64,000 nt of DNA, from the NCBI GenBank assembly GCA_965250205.1, contig CBDFNK010000014.1:1-64000 (forward strand). Reading direction: 5' to 3'. Each line of letters starts with the position of its first letter. The stretch's first letter is position 1. Under the pieces are notes generated by a model. It saw only the letters and a list, made by a program, of their open reading frames with translations, was not told the DNA's origin and did not search any database. Shown here piece after piece: positions 62,828-64,000 of the stretch. A program made the position numbers and the translations under genes. Source of the stretch: JAHZKN01 sp965250205 (GTDB taxonomy: Bacteria; Pseudomonadota; Alphaproteobacteria; Rhizobiales; Hyphomicrobiaceae).

Positions 62828-62858
62828 CCATCGTGTATTGCGAGCGAGGCTTGAGGTG

Positions 62859-64000
62859 ATGGACGTAGCATCAGAGGGGACCACATCGGCGATGCTCGCT
62901 GATCTTATTCAATCCACACCTCTGAGTTGTGGCGAAGACCGTGTAAAAGCCGATCTTGAAGAACTTTGCTCATTAGCCGCTGGTGATGAGACACTGCAAC
63001 CGCTGAGTGATCTTCTCAAAAAACAACCCGTTCGCGATCTCATTACGAGTATTTATTCAGGCTCGCCCTATCTGTCCGGCCTCATTCGTCAGTCTCCCAA
63101 ACGTCTACAAGTCCTGCTTAGCTCAGACCCTGCTGCACGTTTTCACAGTGCACGCGATGAAATGGTAAAGGCGCTTGAAGAGGCGCACTCTTTCGATGAG
63201 GCTATGTCCAGCCTCAGAAAATTCAAATGCGAGGTTGCACTTTTAACGGCGCTTGCAGATCTCGCCGGCGTGTGGCCGGTAATGCAGGTGACGAGTATTC
63301 TTTCTGAGACAGCCGACAGTACGCTACAAAGCGCTGTCCGGTTTCTCTTTCGCCAAGCCATTCAGTCAGGAGATTGGTTGGCCGATACATCCTCTGACGC
63401 CAGCGTTCAACAACCCGATCTGCAATCTGGATACATTGTACTGGCGATGGGCAAGCATGGCGCCCGCGAGCTCAACTATTCGAGCGACATTGATCTTATT
63501 ATTTTCTTTGACCCTGAAAAAGCGCGTTTGCGGGAGGGTTTAGAAGCACAGATATTTTTCGTTCGACTGACACGCGATCTCGTCCGGCTCATGGATGAAC
63601 GCACGCGCGATGGCTACGTGTTTCGAACCGATTTGCGGCTGCGTCCAGATGCAGGGGCAACGCAGGCTGCTTTATCTGTCGATGCCGCCCTTTATTACTA
63701 TGAGAGTGTTGGCCAAAATTGGGAGCGCGCCGCACTTTTAAAAGCCCGTCCTGTGGCAGGCGACATCGAAGCTGGCGATGCCATCCTTCACGATCTGTCA
63801 CCGTATATTTGGCGCAAGTATCTCGACTTTGCTGCCATTTCTGACATTCATGCCATGAAGCGACAGGTGCATGCGTTTCGGGGCCTGGGTGAAATTTCAG
63901 TTGCGGGACACAACGTCAAGCTGGGTCGCGGCGGTATTCGTGAGATTGAATTTTTTGCACAAACCCAACAATTAATTGCAGGTGGCAGGCAACCAGAACT
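62859..64000 (+). CDS. glnE: GlnE, glutamine synthetase adenylyltransferase (5' part)
   Basis: Runs off the window, so only about 380 residues are visible. It carries the N-terminal nucleotidyltransferase domain with LAMGKHGARELNYSSDIDLI, the metal-binding G...D-x-D core, and then RTDLRLRPDAGA and GRGGIREIEFFAQT. The enzyme adenylylates and deadenylylates glutamine synthetase in response to nitrogen state. ATG 62859, behind TTGAGG, is taken as start. It lies 31 bases after the kinase gene. Confidence 0.93.
   Translation, partial: MDVASEGTTSAMLADLIQSTPLSCGEDRVKADLEELCSLAAGDETLQPLSDLLKKQPVRDLITSIYSGSPYLSGLIRQSPKRLQVLLSSDPAARFHSARDEMVKALEEAHSFDEAMSSLRKFKCEVALLTALADLAGVWPVMQVTSILSETADSTLQSAVRFLFRQAIQSGDWLADTSSDASVQQPDLQSGYIVLAMGKHGARELNYSSDIDLIIFFDPEKARLREGLEAQIFFVRLTRDLVRLMDERTRDGYVFRTDLRLRPDAGATQAALSVDAALYYYESVGQNWERAALLKARPVAGDIEAGDAILHDLSPYIWRKYLDFAAISDIHAMKRQVHAFRGLGEISVAGHNVKLGRGGIREIEFFAQTQQLIAGGRQPE

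Overview
The window looks like a chromosomal segment of an alphaproteobacterium of the Hyphomicrobiales (Rhizobiales) type. The evidence is gene order: yajC-secD-secF followed by an Mth938-like gene and a squalene/phytoene-synthase-like gene; yceD-plsX-fabH-ihfA-merR; ccmI-ccmE-ccmF-ccmH beside degP, a two-component pair and glnE; a feuN/feuP/feuQ-like trio; and a complete Rhodobacter-type gene transfer agent (GTA) cluster. Two perfect TTAA-N7-TTAA motifs match the CtrA consensus of this class. Genus cannot be set from the sequence alone.

Layout. 0-6.7 kb: Sec accessory genes, two assembly-type proteins and a secreted SGNH hydrolase. 6.7-14.4 kb: trmFO, a short CioAB/CydAB-type quinol oxidase, a DUF2157/GDYXXLXY membrane pair, a small secreted protein and a DUF937 protein. 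14.7-23.9 kb: proton-pumping pyrophosphatase hppA, bamE, a bc1-complex chaperone, yceD-plsX-fabH, ihfA, a MerR regulator and a phosphopantetheinyl transferase, ending in tRNA-Pro(GGG). 24.0-26.2 kb: a decayed island directly behind that tRNA. It holds a TolC fragment, an intact HlyC-type lysine acyltransferase gene with its own promoter, an array of CCAACAC heptamers and an IS5-type transposase remnant. 26.2-33.5 kb: sufE, small envelope proteins, two genes behind CtrA boxes, a DUF1214-containing pair, a class A penicillin-binding protein and a YcgN-type protein. 33.5-49.9 kb: the GTA cluster, gp1 to gp15 in canonical order, followed by one lysis gene joining amidase, muramidase and holin-like parts. 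50-57.7 kb: feuN-feuP-feuQ-like signalling, a 17-kDa-antigen-like lipoprotein and the ccmIEFH cytochrome c maturation operon. 57.8-64 kb: a trypsin-like protease, DegP, a second two-component system and the 5' part of glnE, which runs off the window.

The main things not explained by ordinary annotation are these. First, a family of six dispersed intergenic repeats of about 118-145 bp with CTAG ends and paired stem-loops; several abut or supply the stop codon of the neighbouring gene, and one encodes the C-terminus of a protease. Second, the tRNA-Pro island scar, which suggests a lost RTX/type I secretion locus whose acyltransferase survives with Tyr at the position of the HlyC catalytic His. 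Third, a strong terminator-like hairpin directly after the GTA capsid gene. Fourth, a three-part lysis gene with a well-placed internal ribosome binding site that could release the holin-like part separately. No CRISPR array, rRNA or replication origin was seen.
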